Shown here: one piece after another, positions 26,171 to 38,401 of the stretch
Layout of the letters: each line of letters opens with the position of its first letter
Position numbering within the stretch: the first letter of the stretch is position 1
DNA from: Fratercula arctica
Lineage: Eukaryota > Chordata > Aves > Charadriiformes > Alcidae
Length of the DNA stretch: 64,000 nt
Reading direction: 5' to 3'
Assembly (NCBI GenBank): GCA_947846985.1
Contig: CANTUZ010000008.1
Span: 30,000,077-30,064,076 of the forward strand
The notes under the pieces: generated by a model
The model's input: only the letters and a program-made list of their open reading frames with translations
The model's database searches: none
Told to the model about the DNA's origin: nothing
Translations under genes and position numbers: made by a program

Positions 26171-26760
26171 TACTGGTCACTTGTATTTCGTCCCGGAAAC
26201 GTTGTCGGTTGCTTTTTTCTGACTATCTAGCGAAGTTTCCTCGACCCGGGGGAACGGGCTGGAGGTTGACAAGCCCCGAGGCCGAGTACTGAGAGGGCCC
26301 TGGCCCGGGCTCGGCCGGAAAGGCGGCGCAGCGCGGCCGCGTCCCGGCGCTCGGCCCGGCCCGGCCCGTTCCTGCGGGGCGCCGCCGCGCTCCGTGGGAG
26401 CCCGCCCTCTCACTGGCAGTGGTGTGGCGCTCCAGGACGTGTCCCCAGCCCCTTGTCCCCGATCGACTTTGTCCCACTTTCCGCCCCCGCCATCGGGGAT
26501 GCCGTGTCCTTCCCGCACGGCCTCGGCTGGCAGCGCCTCCACCCCCAGCTCCGGCAGGGCGCAAGGCTCCGCGCCCTACCCCCGCGGGGAGGTGCGGGGT
26601 CGTGACTCAGCACTCGGGCGCGCACCGCCGGCTCGCGGCTGGCCGGGAATAAACCGGGAAGCGCTAAGCGCCGCCCCGAGAGTAGCTGCCGAGAGAGGGG
26701 ACAGGGTCGGAATTCACGTAAGAGGTAAGAGAGGGGGGACTAAAATGGAGAGGGAATGAA
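26170..26760 (+). promoter_or_regulatory. CASP10: CpG island, likely CASP10 promoter and untranslated exon 1
   Basis: This is a compact block of very high GC and CpG density in AT-rich surroundings, 3.1-3.7 kb upstream of the CASP10 start codon. A consensus splice donor (GAG|GTAAGA, GT at 26725-26726) lies at its 3' edge, so a non-coding first exon may end at 26724 and join the acceptor at 29857-29858. The site GTGACTCAGC (26602-26611) matches the antioxidant-response core RTGACnnnGC and contains an AP-1 site. Open frames on both strands are GC-rich shadows and resemble no known protein. Confidence 0.6.
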
Positions 26761-28135
26761 GAAGGGCTTCAGCTCTCGAGTCCGCAGGCTGAATCCCGCT
26801 CCTTCCTTCCTGCCTGCCTTCCGGTATGGTGTAGCTACTGCTGGGCTGACCGCGGGCCCGGAGCTGAGTACAACCCTTGCTTGTGGGGCTGTGGGACGTG
26901 CCTCGGCATTCCCTCGGGCTTCGTGTGTTTGCGTTATTCTTGCATCTTTTAGTCTGGCACTGTCACAATCAATAAAACTTTAAGGGAAAAAGTAATAATG
27001 TGATAATTTTTATTGCTTATTTTATGTGATTTTCTTTCTCGGGATATATCACAAAACATAAATTAGAGACGCTGATCCAGCACCTTTCTGTGCGTCGATG
27101 TTCTGCTTGCTAATGCCCTGCTAGCTCTAGCTGTAAGTGTTAGCGTGAGCCACAGCAGACCTGGGGAGCAGCTAGGTCCTGGGCACCGTGTGTGTTAGTG
27201 CTGGATGTTTAGCATCGTCTTGTTTCACTGGAATAGGGATTGTTTGCTCGATTTCCTTCTGTGCTTTAGGACTCTGGTTTTTACCATGGTGTTTTATAAA
27301 TGGCCTGTAAAATGCATGAAGTGTATGGGGTTCTAAAAACACCGAAGCGGTAGGCTGAGCAGTGGATGAGCAGGCAGGGCGCCGTCTGGGAGAGAGGGCC
27401 AGCCCAGCCTGCCCTGAGTACAGAGGCGGGAAAGTGAGAGTAAACAGCTAATGAATGCAGCACGCGCTGGGAGGTCTTGAGAGTATCCCAAACTCAAGCA
27501 GGACATTTTTGAGTGAAAAAAGCTTTCCAAGAATGGCAGCAACACAGACTTGAAAGCTATTTGAAAGGTAGATGAAGGAACTTGTGCTGGAACTTGCTTC
27601 AGTTTGATTTGCTGATGAAACAACTACACCTGGTTTACACACAACTTGCCCTGTTCTCCTAAAGTGATGATTTTTAAACTCATTTAATTGAAATCATTGG
27701 CTCTAAATTCTTGAATTGTCATAATTCAGTTTGAACTTGGATTATATAGGCTTATTATTTTAGGCAGGAATCAGTTTAACCTAAATTATTCTGCTGTATT
27801 TAGTTGATCGAAGCATCTGGATAGGATTTTAAAGTAGCTTTTAGCTAAATGAGTTTAAAGTCTGATTTACTGTGAAGTGATACAGTTTTTTCGTGTAGAT
27901 AACTGAGATCTGAGCCTTTTTTATAACAGCTTCAGTGAAGAGAGTGTAACAACACATGGGATTTCATATGTGGAGAGAGACAATCTGAAGGACAATTATT
28001 GAGCTGTGGGAGAGTAAGTTTGAATACAGGAAAAAGCAATCTGACTTTTTTTTTGCACAGGCTTAGACTTGTGACTTAGGGACAGGACACGATTCAGGGT
28101 TCCTGGGTTCTTTCAAACCTTATTTTCTAACTGAG

Positions 28136-28775
28136 TGTCATGGTTTTGGCTGGACTGGACACTGAAACGAACGACAGATGCTCTCCCCAACCTCTCCCTT
28201 CTGGGAGAGAAGGATGAGAGAGAAAATTACTTATGAGTTTAAAAGAAACTAAACTACTTTAAATAAACTGTTAATAATAAAATAATAGAAAGAAAAGATA
28301 ATAATAATAATAATAAAGAGAATAATGAAATACATACAACATATACAAAATCATTATCAAGCTCCCGGGATGACGATCGCATCACCGGCAGGCACTGGAA
28401 GAGTCCCAGGCTGGACTCAGTGACCGATGGGAACTGGATTCTGGATCTGTATCAAAGGCAGACAGACAGAGCCCTCCTCAGATGATGGCTGTTGAAGAAA
28501 GAACTGGCCCCTTTGATCCCTCAGCTTTTATACTGAGCATGATGCAGATGGCATGGATTACCCTGTTGGTCAGTTTTGGGTCACCTGTCCTGTCTGCTTC
28601 TTCCCTGCAGGTGCAACCCCTCTACGCTTTTCTACTTCCAATCCTGCAATGGGACAAATATCAAAGTTAGCTGACCTTGGTTGTTATAGCAACAAGTATA
28701 AGCAGGAGCCTCTCTGCATATGGTTCCTTGGTGTTAACTATAAACATCAAGCCTTATCTCTGCTAGAAGCAGATA
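28136..28775 (-). mobile_element. Solo LTR, reverse orientation, related to the copy at 22644-23217
   Basis: On the + strand it starts TGTCATGGTTTTGGC and can be followed, as reverse complement of the 22644-23217 element, through several shared blocks. These include the GAGAGCATCTG-type block near the 3' end, the block before the A/T-rich part (GTCACTGAGTCC and its complement), and AGCAACAAGTA plus GAGCCTCTCT near the 5' end. The right edge is set by fading similarity (about 28775). Only CTG is shared at the flanks, so there is no convincing target-site duplication. It is more diverged than the first copy and carries no viral genes. It sits in the inferred CASP10 intron 1. Confidence 0.7.
28298..28316 (+). 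repeat. Short (ATA)n microsatellite inside the reverse LTR
   Basis: Six ATA units follow one another here, within the A-rich segment of the reverse-oriented LTR. The first LTR copy has a T-rich segment in the matching position. Confidence 0.75.
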
Positions 28776-29882
28776 CTGCCTAAAAAAATACACTGTTAAT
28801 TTCAGAGAGTGCAGTTTGTTAGAATAGACTTAACTGAAAAGTAAAATAACTGAACAAAAACTTGTTTCTGTTTTACCTCAAACCAGGGCATTGGGCATCT
28901 AGACTTGGTGATTGTATTTTCTGTCTGCCTCTGAATACAAAATTGCAACAGTCTCCTCCCTGTGCCCCCATGTGCTGTGATACCTTCTGTGATTTATCTG
29001 CTGAGCTGTTCTCCCAGATGGTTCAAAGGCTTTGGTTTCAGAGGTTTTGTCCCTACTCCACTTCTCTGATTTTTTTCTTGTGCTCCCTCATGTAGAAAGC
29101 TTTGCTGCTTCCAGCCGCTCTAAACAAAAGACCTGCCTGCCCATTTGAACAGAAGGCACTGAGGCACCTCAGTGCCTAGGCTACATGGAAGAAGTTTGTA
29201 TAGTGGAAGGGTGATTAGTCTATTGAACTTCAGTAAGATTGAGTTGCTTGTGCAGAGCCTGTTTAGACTGAGCACTGTTACTTTTTAGTTGACGTTTACT
29301 TACAAGGGAGGCTTTAGGGTTTTCCTGTGCCAAATATGAAACGCAGTCTGGTAGCAAGATATGACTGGGAGTGGATGGATATTCCACAGATCAGCTTGGG
29401 TGTCAGGCTTGTAACAGAGGAACACCTGCCTGCTACAGGAGAAGAATGAGCCCTTGGACTGCAGATCAAGGAATATATATGTGAACCACAGTGCTCACTC
29501 CACTCAGAGTTGTAATAAGTTACTGCAGGGACTCTTCCCATGTACAAACAATGGAGGGAAGCAAAGAGCTGAACATGGAAGATGTTTGAAAGAAACAGAA
29601 GAAGGTCTTCTAGCCCAGTTTTCTGCTAAGAGCAGGGCTAACTTCAAATTTAGCCTGGGTTGTTCAGAGCTTCTGCCAAATCTGATCTTTGTAGTCTTGT
29701 GTTTGGAGAAGGGAGTAAGTTTCAAATTTATTTAAAAGGTAACAACTCCTCTCCTGCAGAGAATCCAGGGCTTCCAAACAGCTGTTGGATGAAATCTTAT
29801 TACAAGGACTGTTGTTCTGAAGATTCAAGTGTTACTAGTGTTTGCTTTATACTTTCAGGCAGAGAGTGTTGGTTCTAGCAAC

Positions 29883-31155
29883 ATGGAGGATGATACCAGC
29901 CTGAAGTTCCGTCAGCAGCTTCTGCTCCTTGATGAAAATCTGGTGGCTGAAGATGTAGCAGCTTTAAAATTTCTCTGTACTGACTTGCTCCCCTTCAAGA
30001 AACTAGAAAAAGTGAAGTCGGCAGTGGACATCTTTCAGCTTCTTATGGCTGAAGAATATCTGAATGAGGAAGATACTTTCCTACTGGCTGAACTCTTGTA
30101 CAGAATTAAATGTCACTCCTTGCTCAAGAAGCTTGGTTATACCAAGGAGAAAGTCCAAGAATGTCTGCATGAGAAGGGAAAAGTGTCTCCGTACAGGTAA
30201 GCTTGCAGTGGGATTATGTTCTCTCCATTACTGCCATCTATGCCATACTGTTTCCCTTTCTATTTTTAAATTCTCAGATTGCTTTTAGTTTCTCCACTGT
30301 CTCCTGTTCTGGTTTTATCTCACTGTATTTCTGTTACAGGCAGATGCTGTATGAATTGTCAGAGAACATTACTGGTGACATGTTGAAGGATATCATATTC
30401 CTCCTGCAAAACTGTCTTCCAAGGCGACGGATAACTCTTGTATGTGAGGAGAGAGCCAAACATGTATATGGCGGGAAGGGAAGAAGGAGGGGGGTAAATA
30501 GGAGGAAAAGTGTGAAGCAGAATAGAGCATAATCTGCAACTAGGCTGGTCAGTGTTTGTAGGGTTAGCAAGGAGGAAACAGTTACAGGTAAGTATGGAAC
30601 TTGGTGCTTTGTGCCAAGGTCAATCGTTGACAGTTAACAGATCATAAAAGGGTGACAAATCAAATCTTTGCCCTGCTTGAGCCATGTGCAAAGGTGGCTG
30701 AAGATGAGTCATGTCCATATGTCATTGGTACCATTTCACAGTAATAAATTCACAGTAATAAAGCCTTCTCGAAGCCAAGACTCATTAATATGATTTGGGT
30801 GAATCTGTCTAAACAAGGCCATACCAAATAGTCATGCAACTAGTAGCTTTCCATGGAGCAACGTTTCCACCTCCAACAGTGATGTAAAATTGACTGTTTG
30901 GACCTTGTTGGTAGGAAGCAAAGCAGGTAGTAATGTGATTGGTTGAGGCAGACGGGGCTGAGGCAGGTTTTGAGTTCTAAGGAACAATAACAAATTTTTC
31001 TCTCTCTCTTGGCTGTCAGTCTGCTCTGGAGTTGCTGATTTTATTGGAAAAACAGGGCCTTTTAACTGAAAACAATGTGCAGATACTGGAGGACGTCTGT
31101 ATGAATGTTTCACCTGATCTCCTGGAAACAGTAAGCTGCTACAAAAGGGCAAAAG
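29883..31155 (+). other. CASP10: CASP10 tandem death effector domains (exons 1-3)
   Basis: DED1 occupies about residues 1-104 and DED2 about 105-183. The hydrophobic surface motif is present in both (LKFLCTDL and IIFLLQNCL). The RxDL motif is not kept in DED1: the matching position reads KCHSLL, and human CASP10 also lacks it. CFLAR, CASP18 and CASP8 keep it here. Read-through of the exon 2 donor would add a 29-residue basic tail before a stop at 30530-30532. Confidence 0.9.
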
Positions 31156-34100
31156 GTGAGAAACTCAGAGTCAGGAAGTAGGTTTGCTAAAATGCAGGAA
31201 GCACTAGAAGGGTCTGAGGAACTGAACCTCAAGGTCCCATGTGTACGTTGCTAGAATAGGAGCTAGAGTGGGATCACTCATCTTAACACACAAATTTGGC
31301 ATAACCGTCCCTAGCTTGCATTACTTCCTAGCTGAATTCCAATAGGGACGTGCTGGAATATCTGAGGCCTCACAGAGCAGTTCAGCACATACAGGTTAGC
31401 CTGGGAAACTGAAAATCTATCTATAGTTATGTCTCACTTTTCTATTTCCCCATGAATAGTGTTGAGATGATGATGACTGTCCTATAAATGGCACTTTATG
31501 ATTTATGAATGTACACTACAACAAGGCAGTTGCCTGCTAGTAAGCTGGAGAGGCAAACTGTGTGTGTGTTTGTGTCTGGTATGTGGTAGGCTGTATTATT
31601 AAATGTGTGATTCATGTTATCAGGGGTTATACTGCAGTTCGTAATATTCCTTCATTTAACATCCTGTGGAGTGACTGTAAGCATACTGGGAAAAAGTTTG
31701 GTTTCTATTTATTTCAGCACTGGGAAGCACGTTCTGGGAAGTACAAAGCTATGTCTTCCCAGTAGGTGCAAGGGCACTCAGCATTTCATGAGTTCCTTTC
31801 CCCTGTGCTTTCTGAGTGTGTTTCAAAGTTGCTTTCTATTTTAATCTATCTTTCAGTAAGTGTAGGTCTGCATTTGCCTAATGTGCAGATTCATATTGGT
31901 TTAACTAAAATGCATTTTGTCTCTCATTTTGTCTCTTTCTGCTCTTAGTGTCTCTGCCACAGCAGGAGAACACTCTCCCAATTAAGGAATCTTCACTGTT
32001 TCACACTGGAGACATCAGAGTATTCACTTCCCCGCAGGTACACTGGAGTACATACAGCCAGCTTGGGTTTTAGTCATTTGAGGGGTTGTTTTATTTTCTT
32101 GCCTTTATTTTGAAACCGTACTGGGTGTGAGATTTTTTGCTAAACCTTCTTACTTGATTTATGAGGGGAACAAGCATATTTGTTCAGCATGTAAGAAATA
32201 CAGCTGCATATAGCATCAAATAGTGGAAGTCAAAAATACTACTATTGGTCATGTACAGTTGGGGAAAAAATTAATGAAATGAATGTTAGGAAGAGAGATG
32301 AGCGAGAGAAAAAGCTAGACAGGTGCCTTTTGGAGAATGGGTCAGTCACTTGGTGCTGATTTTTAAAGTTTCTGCTGATCAACACTAAACTATCTCTAAA
32401 GGCTAACACCGTACTTTGGTGGTCAGTTCAAACTGCTGCTGCTAAGGGAAGCGTGGTCCCATTTTCTCAGTGTACCAGTCCATGATCAGTTAAAAACCTC
32501 TTGCAGCTTCATGACGCATCAAATTGGGAAACTTACCAGGGCTATAACTGATCTTTTTTTGGGGGAAGAGGAGAGGAAGAGAGGGAGTTTTAACCCAGTT
32601 ATGAATGAGGAAAACCAGTGATCTCTCTAAGGATACTCCCAGAAGTGAAGTTCTAGTAGACAAGAGCTGAGGAAAATGAGCTACTTATTATCAGAAGCGT
32701 TGCATTACTGCTGTTTTCAGATATATTTGCTCTACATGTGCAGAGGGTTTGGGATAGCCTTCCTGCATGGCACTTGGCACAGTAAGAAAATGAATGTAGT
32801 CTTATTAAGAAAACATATATTTAAAAGAATTGGAAAAAAAAGATTAAGAGACTGTTTCCATAATCGTGATGATCATGTTTGATTTTTCTTTAAAATGATG
32901 AGAGGTTATACACTTTTTCCATGCTGTATAATAAACCATCAACACTTACTGCTAGAAGATGTCTCATAGGCAGGACTAGAATCACTAACTATAATGTTTT
33001 ATACTCAAATAATTGACTATCCAAGAGAATTGGTATGGGACTGCGTTGGGTCTTTTATTTTGTTTATAGTGACTGCCTACCCCTATAGTGAGAGGATCAT
33101 TTGGAAGTGAAAGAAAACTCTTTGCTGTTTTCCTTTATCCTTAAGAGAAAATATAGTTGTTTCCAGCTCTGTGAGATTTGCTGTAAGTGGGGATGTCTTT
33201 TGTAATTTCATTATTAAATGCTCTGCTGCTCTTAGGAATTCAGTATTTTTCCTACTCACTACTTAAAGAGCTTTGTATTAAGCCTATTTTGCTAAAATCA
33301 CTATGAAAACTTATTATACATAATAATGATTTTTAACATGGTATTCCCCCCACTCAAAAAATAGGAGACCTCAATCAAATCTGTCGGTTCTAATATCGAT
33401 GGTAAGAATTTCTGAAAATATGTTTGGTTTTTATTACCTTTTTGTTTAATGTTGCATTCCTTTACTCTCTCTGGGAAATTTCTAGCATTTGGTTTAATAC
33501 AACACACTTACCTTGCTGTCTTCTTGGAAGGGTCTTTTGCTTTCTGCACAAATAAAAAGAGGGAAGAGAAAATTGGCAAATGCTGTGTACTTTGTCACTC
33601 ATATACTAGAAACTAATTGAAGTGTTTTCTGGGAAGTGAAGTAAGGACCGATCTGATGAGAAGCAAAAAGATGATTTCTTTACTGAAAAAGAAAAACAAG
33701 TTTTCCATTTAGATATCCCTGGGAGGACAAGAGAATGGGACACTATGACTGTTTATAAAATTGAGATGTTAATTTTTTGGCTGCAGGGATTTTCCTTCTG
33801 ACTTCTTTTGCCATATAGATCATGGTATTGAAGAGCCGGGGAGTGTTGCGTGGTAGAGATAGATCTTTTAAATGCATTAAATAGTGTATGATTTGTACAA
33901 AAGGAGACAAGCATTTTAGGGATTCAGGAGGAGAAGTAAATAAAGCACCAATAAATAAAGGTACATTTTGGATCAGATCTCTGAAAAGTTTCATTAGAAA
34001 TAACTGGGTAGTTTGCATCCATCTTTGTGACTCCACGTCAAATGACCAGTTGCAAAGTATAGCAGTACAACATCTGTCAGCTCTTTTCCACTTTCAAGCT

Positions 34101-37100
34101 CTGTCAGTGCAGACTTGCTCTGAAAATTGGTGTGAGAGTTATTATCAGTGATTCAGGAACAAAAAAAAATATCTGTAATGGGAGCTTCAGTAGTAGCATT
34201 GCAGATCTTACAGAACAGTTTATTTCTGAGCTTATTTCCAAATTAAAAATTAATTTTAATGTCTGAGGTAGAATCTATCCTTGTACCATGGATATCTTTG
34301 TTCCACAACACCAATACAAATAGAAACCTTGCTTTTGTCACAAAAAAATATATATAATAAAAATAACTTGAGACATGTTCAGAATATATCCTTTGAACAT
34401 GACGATGCTATCTCATACGGAGGAATTATTCCTTTCAATGAAACAGTATTTCAAATACAAAAAGTGCTGTATTGTAGCTAAACTCCTTTTTGCTATGTCC
34501 ACCAATATTGGATTTCTCGTTATAAATATCTATGCTGGTTTTTTTTTCCTAGATAACAAAGCAGCTAATCTTACACAAGACTTCTCTGAAATGAACCTGG
34601 AGCTGCCTGGAGAATTCAGCAATGTGGAAAATGAATCCAAGGTTTGAGACAATCTCTTAAATCCTTCTTTTTGAATACCTGGGTGTGTGAGGTCTTCATT
34701 CCTGTAATGACATGCAAGGACACAATCCCTCATATGCAAAGACACATGAGATGCCTGTGTATCTCATAAAGTTTTTTGAGTTGTCTGATCAACTGGAATG
34801 TTGCAGAGAATACTTTAATCTGGAGGCCAGAAATTTACCAGTATTGAAAGGTGTGGTGGAAGCAAAAGAGGCATAACACCGTTGATGTTATCCACACATC
34901 TGCTTATGTTCCTGATATAGGCAAAACGTTTGGCATTTTCTTAAGTTCTGCATTTTGGAGATGGCAGCAGAATGTGCAAGATGCGGAGGCAAATATAGCT
35001 TCACAGTTCTCTCTTTCTGGATCTGGCTTAGAAAATTTTCAGGGCATCTTGAAATTAAAAGCAATAAGGGGTAGCATGCAAAGACCCTGTGAGAAGGATA
35101 AAAGAAGGCAAGAGTTTTTAGTAAGCTATTGCAGGCTTATAACAATCTTCATCAATAAACCAGATGTCTTGGTACAGAAGAAAAGATCCCTTTTGTGAGA
35201 TCCCTTCTTAGAAGCCTCACATGCAGTCTTTAGTCTTGTACAGCAGTGTAGCCACTGAATTCTCCCTCTGGCTTTTTCCTTCTGATGAGCATGGATATTG
35301 AGGGAGCAAGTTACTGCATTTGTTTATAGCTATTTAATTTCTCGATGTTCTGTGCTATAACATATCTTTTCATCACCTGCAGTTCAGACTGCTGTAGCAA
35401 AAGTACTTCTTGCTGCCATTGAAGGAGCTTGGACTGCGGCCTTAATTTTTTTCTACTAAAATGCACAAAAGTAGATGTTTGTTGTTCTCTCTAGCAAGCA
35501 GAAAGGAACTGGAGTGGTTGGAGTTTTTGATTTCAACCCAAGGTTGGACTTGAAGAGATGGTACTTGAAGTTTTGATGACCTTTCAGTTCTTAAAACGTT
35601 CTTTCTTAAGAGTGGTAGATAACTTTTAAGTCTTAGCAAAACTGGTAGTGTGGCAGGTTTATGCACTGCTAAGATCTCTGTTCTGCTTGAATCCATTTCC
35701 AGTGAATAAGTATGAACGACCTGCTCCAGATATTCATCACTACTCTTGAAAAAAACAAGTCAGATGTCTAGCATCCTGTAGTTTCACTGTGAACCCTTTG
35801 CCATCTGAAGTTAAAATATTGTCATGACATTGGAAACAGTTTGGGACTTTTATCCCCATCATCAGTTCAGCTGGCAGAGTTTAGCTGCTGAATCCTCTCT
35901 TTTGCATACAGCTGAACAACTCAGCTGCTAAACCTTTCCTCTACAGTTTGATAGTATGGTGACAGAGTGTGCTTGAGGATTCACCCACAGTCTTTTCACA
36001 CAAGGAGGCGCCATTGAGTTCTGGCTTTTCAAAAGTAACCCATAGTCTTAGGTGCCTCTAATTTTGGGATGAAAATTTTGAGACATGTTAAGGAAATATC
36101 AGTAAGTTGAATAAATTCGTTGAGGCTGTAAGCTTTTTTTCTCTCCTTTCTACAAAAGATGACAAGCTACAAAATGGATGGACCCCACAGAGGATATTGT
36201 CTTGTTATTAATAACGTTGAGTTCGATAGGTCTCTTCAGGAGAGGAAAGGTTCTTGCAAAGATGCTGGTAAGTTACTGAAGTGATACTTTTGGAGGACTG
36301 GACGATCTGTGTTTCCCCATGTGAGTTGATTGTCTAGTATTGCTCTATATTTTGTTGTCTGTATTTTAGTTGGTTAATATTCTTAAAGAGTAAAATGTTT
36401 GATATGTGTTAAATTATGTCATTTGTGTATCCTAGGGGAGGAAGCGTTAAAGGATGAGTAACCACTGAGTTTCTGATGCAGTTGGATCATCCTTGAGTCA
36501 TTTTAAGAATCTCTTACTTAGCCTTTATCTATAGCTGAAATAAAGAACTAAAACTAAACTAAATCATCATTCTACATAGTGTAATGCAAAATTCTCGCAT
36601 CAAGCAGCTCTGTGCATACTTCTTATTTCAGTCTGTTCTTTCTATTTTTCTCTTGTGTATGAAACTCGAATAGTCAAAACTGCAACTGGAAAATAACGAT
36701 GTGAGGAAACTTTTGAAAGATGTAATCTGAAACGCAGGGCAGGATTCCTCATATTTTCAGGAGTCATTTGTGAGCTCACTTGGTGTGTCATTATACATTG
36801 TAAAATGTCATTGTATTTTCTGAAACCTGTCGAGAAAAATCCAGGAATTATGTGTTGAGCTGATGCCATCTTTTTTTATTCCAGTTAACCTTTAGTTGAT
36901 ACTAGTATAAGGATGAATCTGAGGAAGTGTCAGGTTGTAAGGTCTTTCGCAGTTCAGATTAGCTTGCATGGTGACTTCATAAAATGGTTTTCTACTGCCT
37001 CAGTTTTTCCTTTTATCTTTCTTTTAATTACAGAGGAACTGGAGCGAGTATTCACGTGGCTTGGTCTGGATGTTAGGACTTACACAAATCAGACATCCTG

Positions 37101-38204
37101 GCAGATTAAAGATCTCATGCGAACTTGGCAGCATTTGCAAGATCACAAAGACAGGGACTGTTTTATATGTTGTATTTTATCTCATGGAGAGTCAGGAGCG
37201 ATCTATGGGAAAGATGAGGAACTTGTATCAATTCGCACGATCACGTCCCACTTCACTGCCAAACAATGTCCACAGCTTTTTGAAAAACCCAAACTCTTCT
37301 TTATCCAAGCATGCCAGGGTAAAGAGATACAGCGTCCTGTCTATGTTGAAGCTGATGCACAAATTCCTGAGTTGCCTTCCATGCAACAGAGCGTTTCTCC
37401 TTCTGAAAGTATTCCTGAAGAGGCCGATTTCCTCCTAGGCATGGCCACAATTGATGGATATGCCTCTTTCCGGCACGTTCAACAGGGCGCTTGGTATATT
37501 CAGTCCCTGTGCAGCAAGCTACAGTTGTTGGTACCAAGGTAAATACTTTGCTTAGCTCTTCCATGAACAAATGGGAGGAACTTCCTCTTTTTTTTTCTCC
37601 AAAGGCAAATTCACATAGGAACACTAACCCATGTTCTGAGGTGGACAAAATTAGTTGAATTGGTGATTTGTTTGCTCACCACTGACAAATTTACATTCAC
37701 ACTGGTAATACCATAATCTGGAGAATGTGAAGTTTATTGTAAAAAACTCCAAAACTTCCCATCTATATTTTTTAAGGCAGAGCCATCTGTTTCTTGAGTG
37801 CATTTAGGTAAAAATATTTTATTCCATTATTTTTCTTTACTGGATGAATCAAGCAAGACAGAGTAAGAAAAGGTCTTTTGTGACCCAAATGAGAACAAAT
37901 TTGGAGAAAATAATGTGGTTTTTGTGTTTTAAATGTTCATATTGTATCTTCTAAATGATCTGGGAGGTGTTAAATGGAGTGCCATCTGCTCATTAATAAG
38001 TCTTTTTTTTTTTTTTTTTGCTCTCTCTGTAGGGGTGAGGATATTTTGTCAATTCTTACAGAAGTTAATGAAGATGTGGGCAGACGTGTTGACCGCCTGG
38101 GGACAAAGAAGCAGATGCCCCAACCGGCGTATACCTTAAGAAAAAAACTTATATTCCCAATACCTAGAGACCCTCCTCCTTCACAGCAACACCGAGGCTT
38201 TTAA
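29883..38204 (+). CDS. CASP10: CASP10 (caspase-10), initiator caspase, 9 coding exons
   Basis: The CDS joins 29883-30196, 30340-30439, 31020-31155, 31949-32037, 33365-33401, 34553-34641, 36159-36267, 37034-37538 and 38033-38204. This gives 1551 nt, 516 aa (human about 521). Caspase-10 is a cysteine protease that is recruited by FADD to death receptors and cleaves after Asp. It is distinguished from CASP8 by the DED1 text KKLEKVKSA, by the VEADA cleavage site, and by the [14 protein letters not shown] segment, all close to mammalian CASP10. The ATG at 29883 is the first in frame after the acceptor at 29857-29858. The exon phase series is the same as in CFLAR, which supports tandem duplication. 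Intron 2 is only 143 bp between exons 1 and 2. Confidence 0.94.
30735..30762 (+). repeat. 14-bp exact tandem duplication carrying AATAAA twice
   Basis: TTCACAGTAATAAA occurs at 30735-30748 and 30749-30762 in the CASP10 intron between coding exons 2 and 3. Each copy contains a canonical polyadenylation hexamer, so premature 3'-end formation is possible. Confidence 0.75.
31949..34641 (+). other. CASP10: CASP10 linker exons 4-6
   Basis: Exons 31949-32037, 33365-33401 and 34553-34641 encode about residues 184-255. The linker is poorly conserved in the family, so these exons rest on splice signals and frame closure. The 37-nt exon 5 has an A-rich, weak acceptor (AG 33363-33364) and is the least certain of the three. 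Its phases (0 to 1) are needed to join its neighbours. Confidence 0.7.
36159..38204 (+). other. CASP10: CASP10 protease domain (exons 7-9)
   Basis: Exon 7 opens the large subunit ([13 protein letters not shown]). Exon 8 carries the catalytic pair: His342 in LSHGE (codon 37183-37185) and Cys385 in QACQG (codon 37312-37314). The inter-subunit processing site is VEAD-A, with Asp399 (codon 37354-37356). The substrate-pocket segment DFLLGMAT followed by SFRHV and WYIQSLC is intact. Exon 9 completes the small subunit, with [12 protein letters not shown] and KQMPQP. It ends in a proline-rich tail of about 15 residues that is longer than in human CASP10. All signs are of an active protease. Confidence 0.93.
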
Positions 38205-38395
38205 AATACATCCTTTTATCAGCCATCTCATTTAAATGCAATTCACCACACTACCTGTTTTAAGGCAATTACCCAGAAATATATCTGTATAGGTTTATCA
38301 GATTGATTAACTTTGTTAAGCATTACATTTTCTGATTATTGTTTCTTGTTTTAAGATCTAAAATACAGCCATATGAGAAATAAGGCTTCTTGTTG

Positions 38396-38401
38396 ATTAA
38401 A
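38396..38401 (+). terminator. Possible CASP10 polyadenylation signal ATTAAA
   Basis: ATTAAA lies 192 bp after the CASP10 stop and is followed about 40 nt later by a GT-rich stretch (TGTTGTTTTGTTATG). A second ATTAAA lies at 38501-38506. No canonical AATAAA was seen nearer the stop. Confidence 0.35.

Noticed and set aside
26177..26759. Overlapping Pro/Arg/Gly-rich open frames up to 121 codons
   Set aside because: Composition is typical of a CpG island read in any frame. They overlap on both strands with no domain.
37061..37648. Open frames of 115-125 codons opposite and out of frame with CASP10 exon 8
   Set aside because: They are shadows of the strongly supported protease exon.
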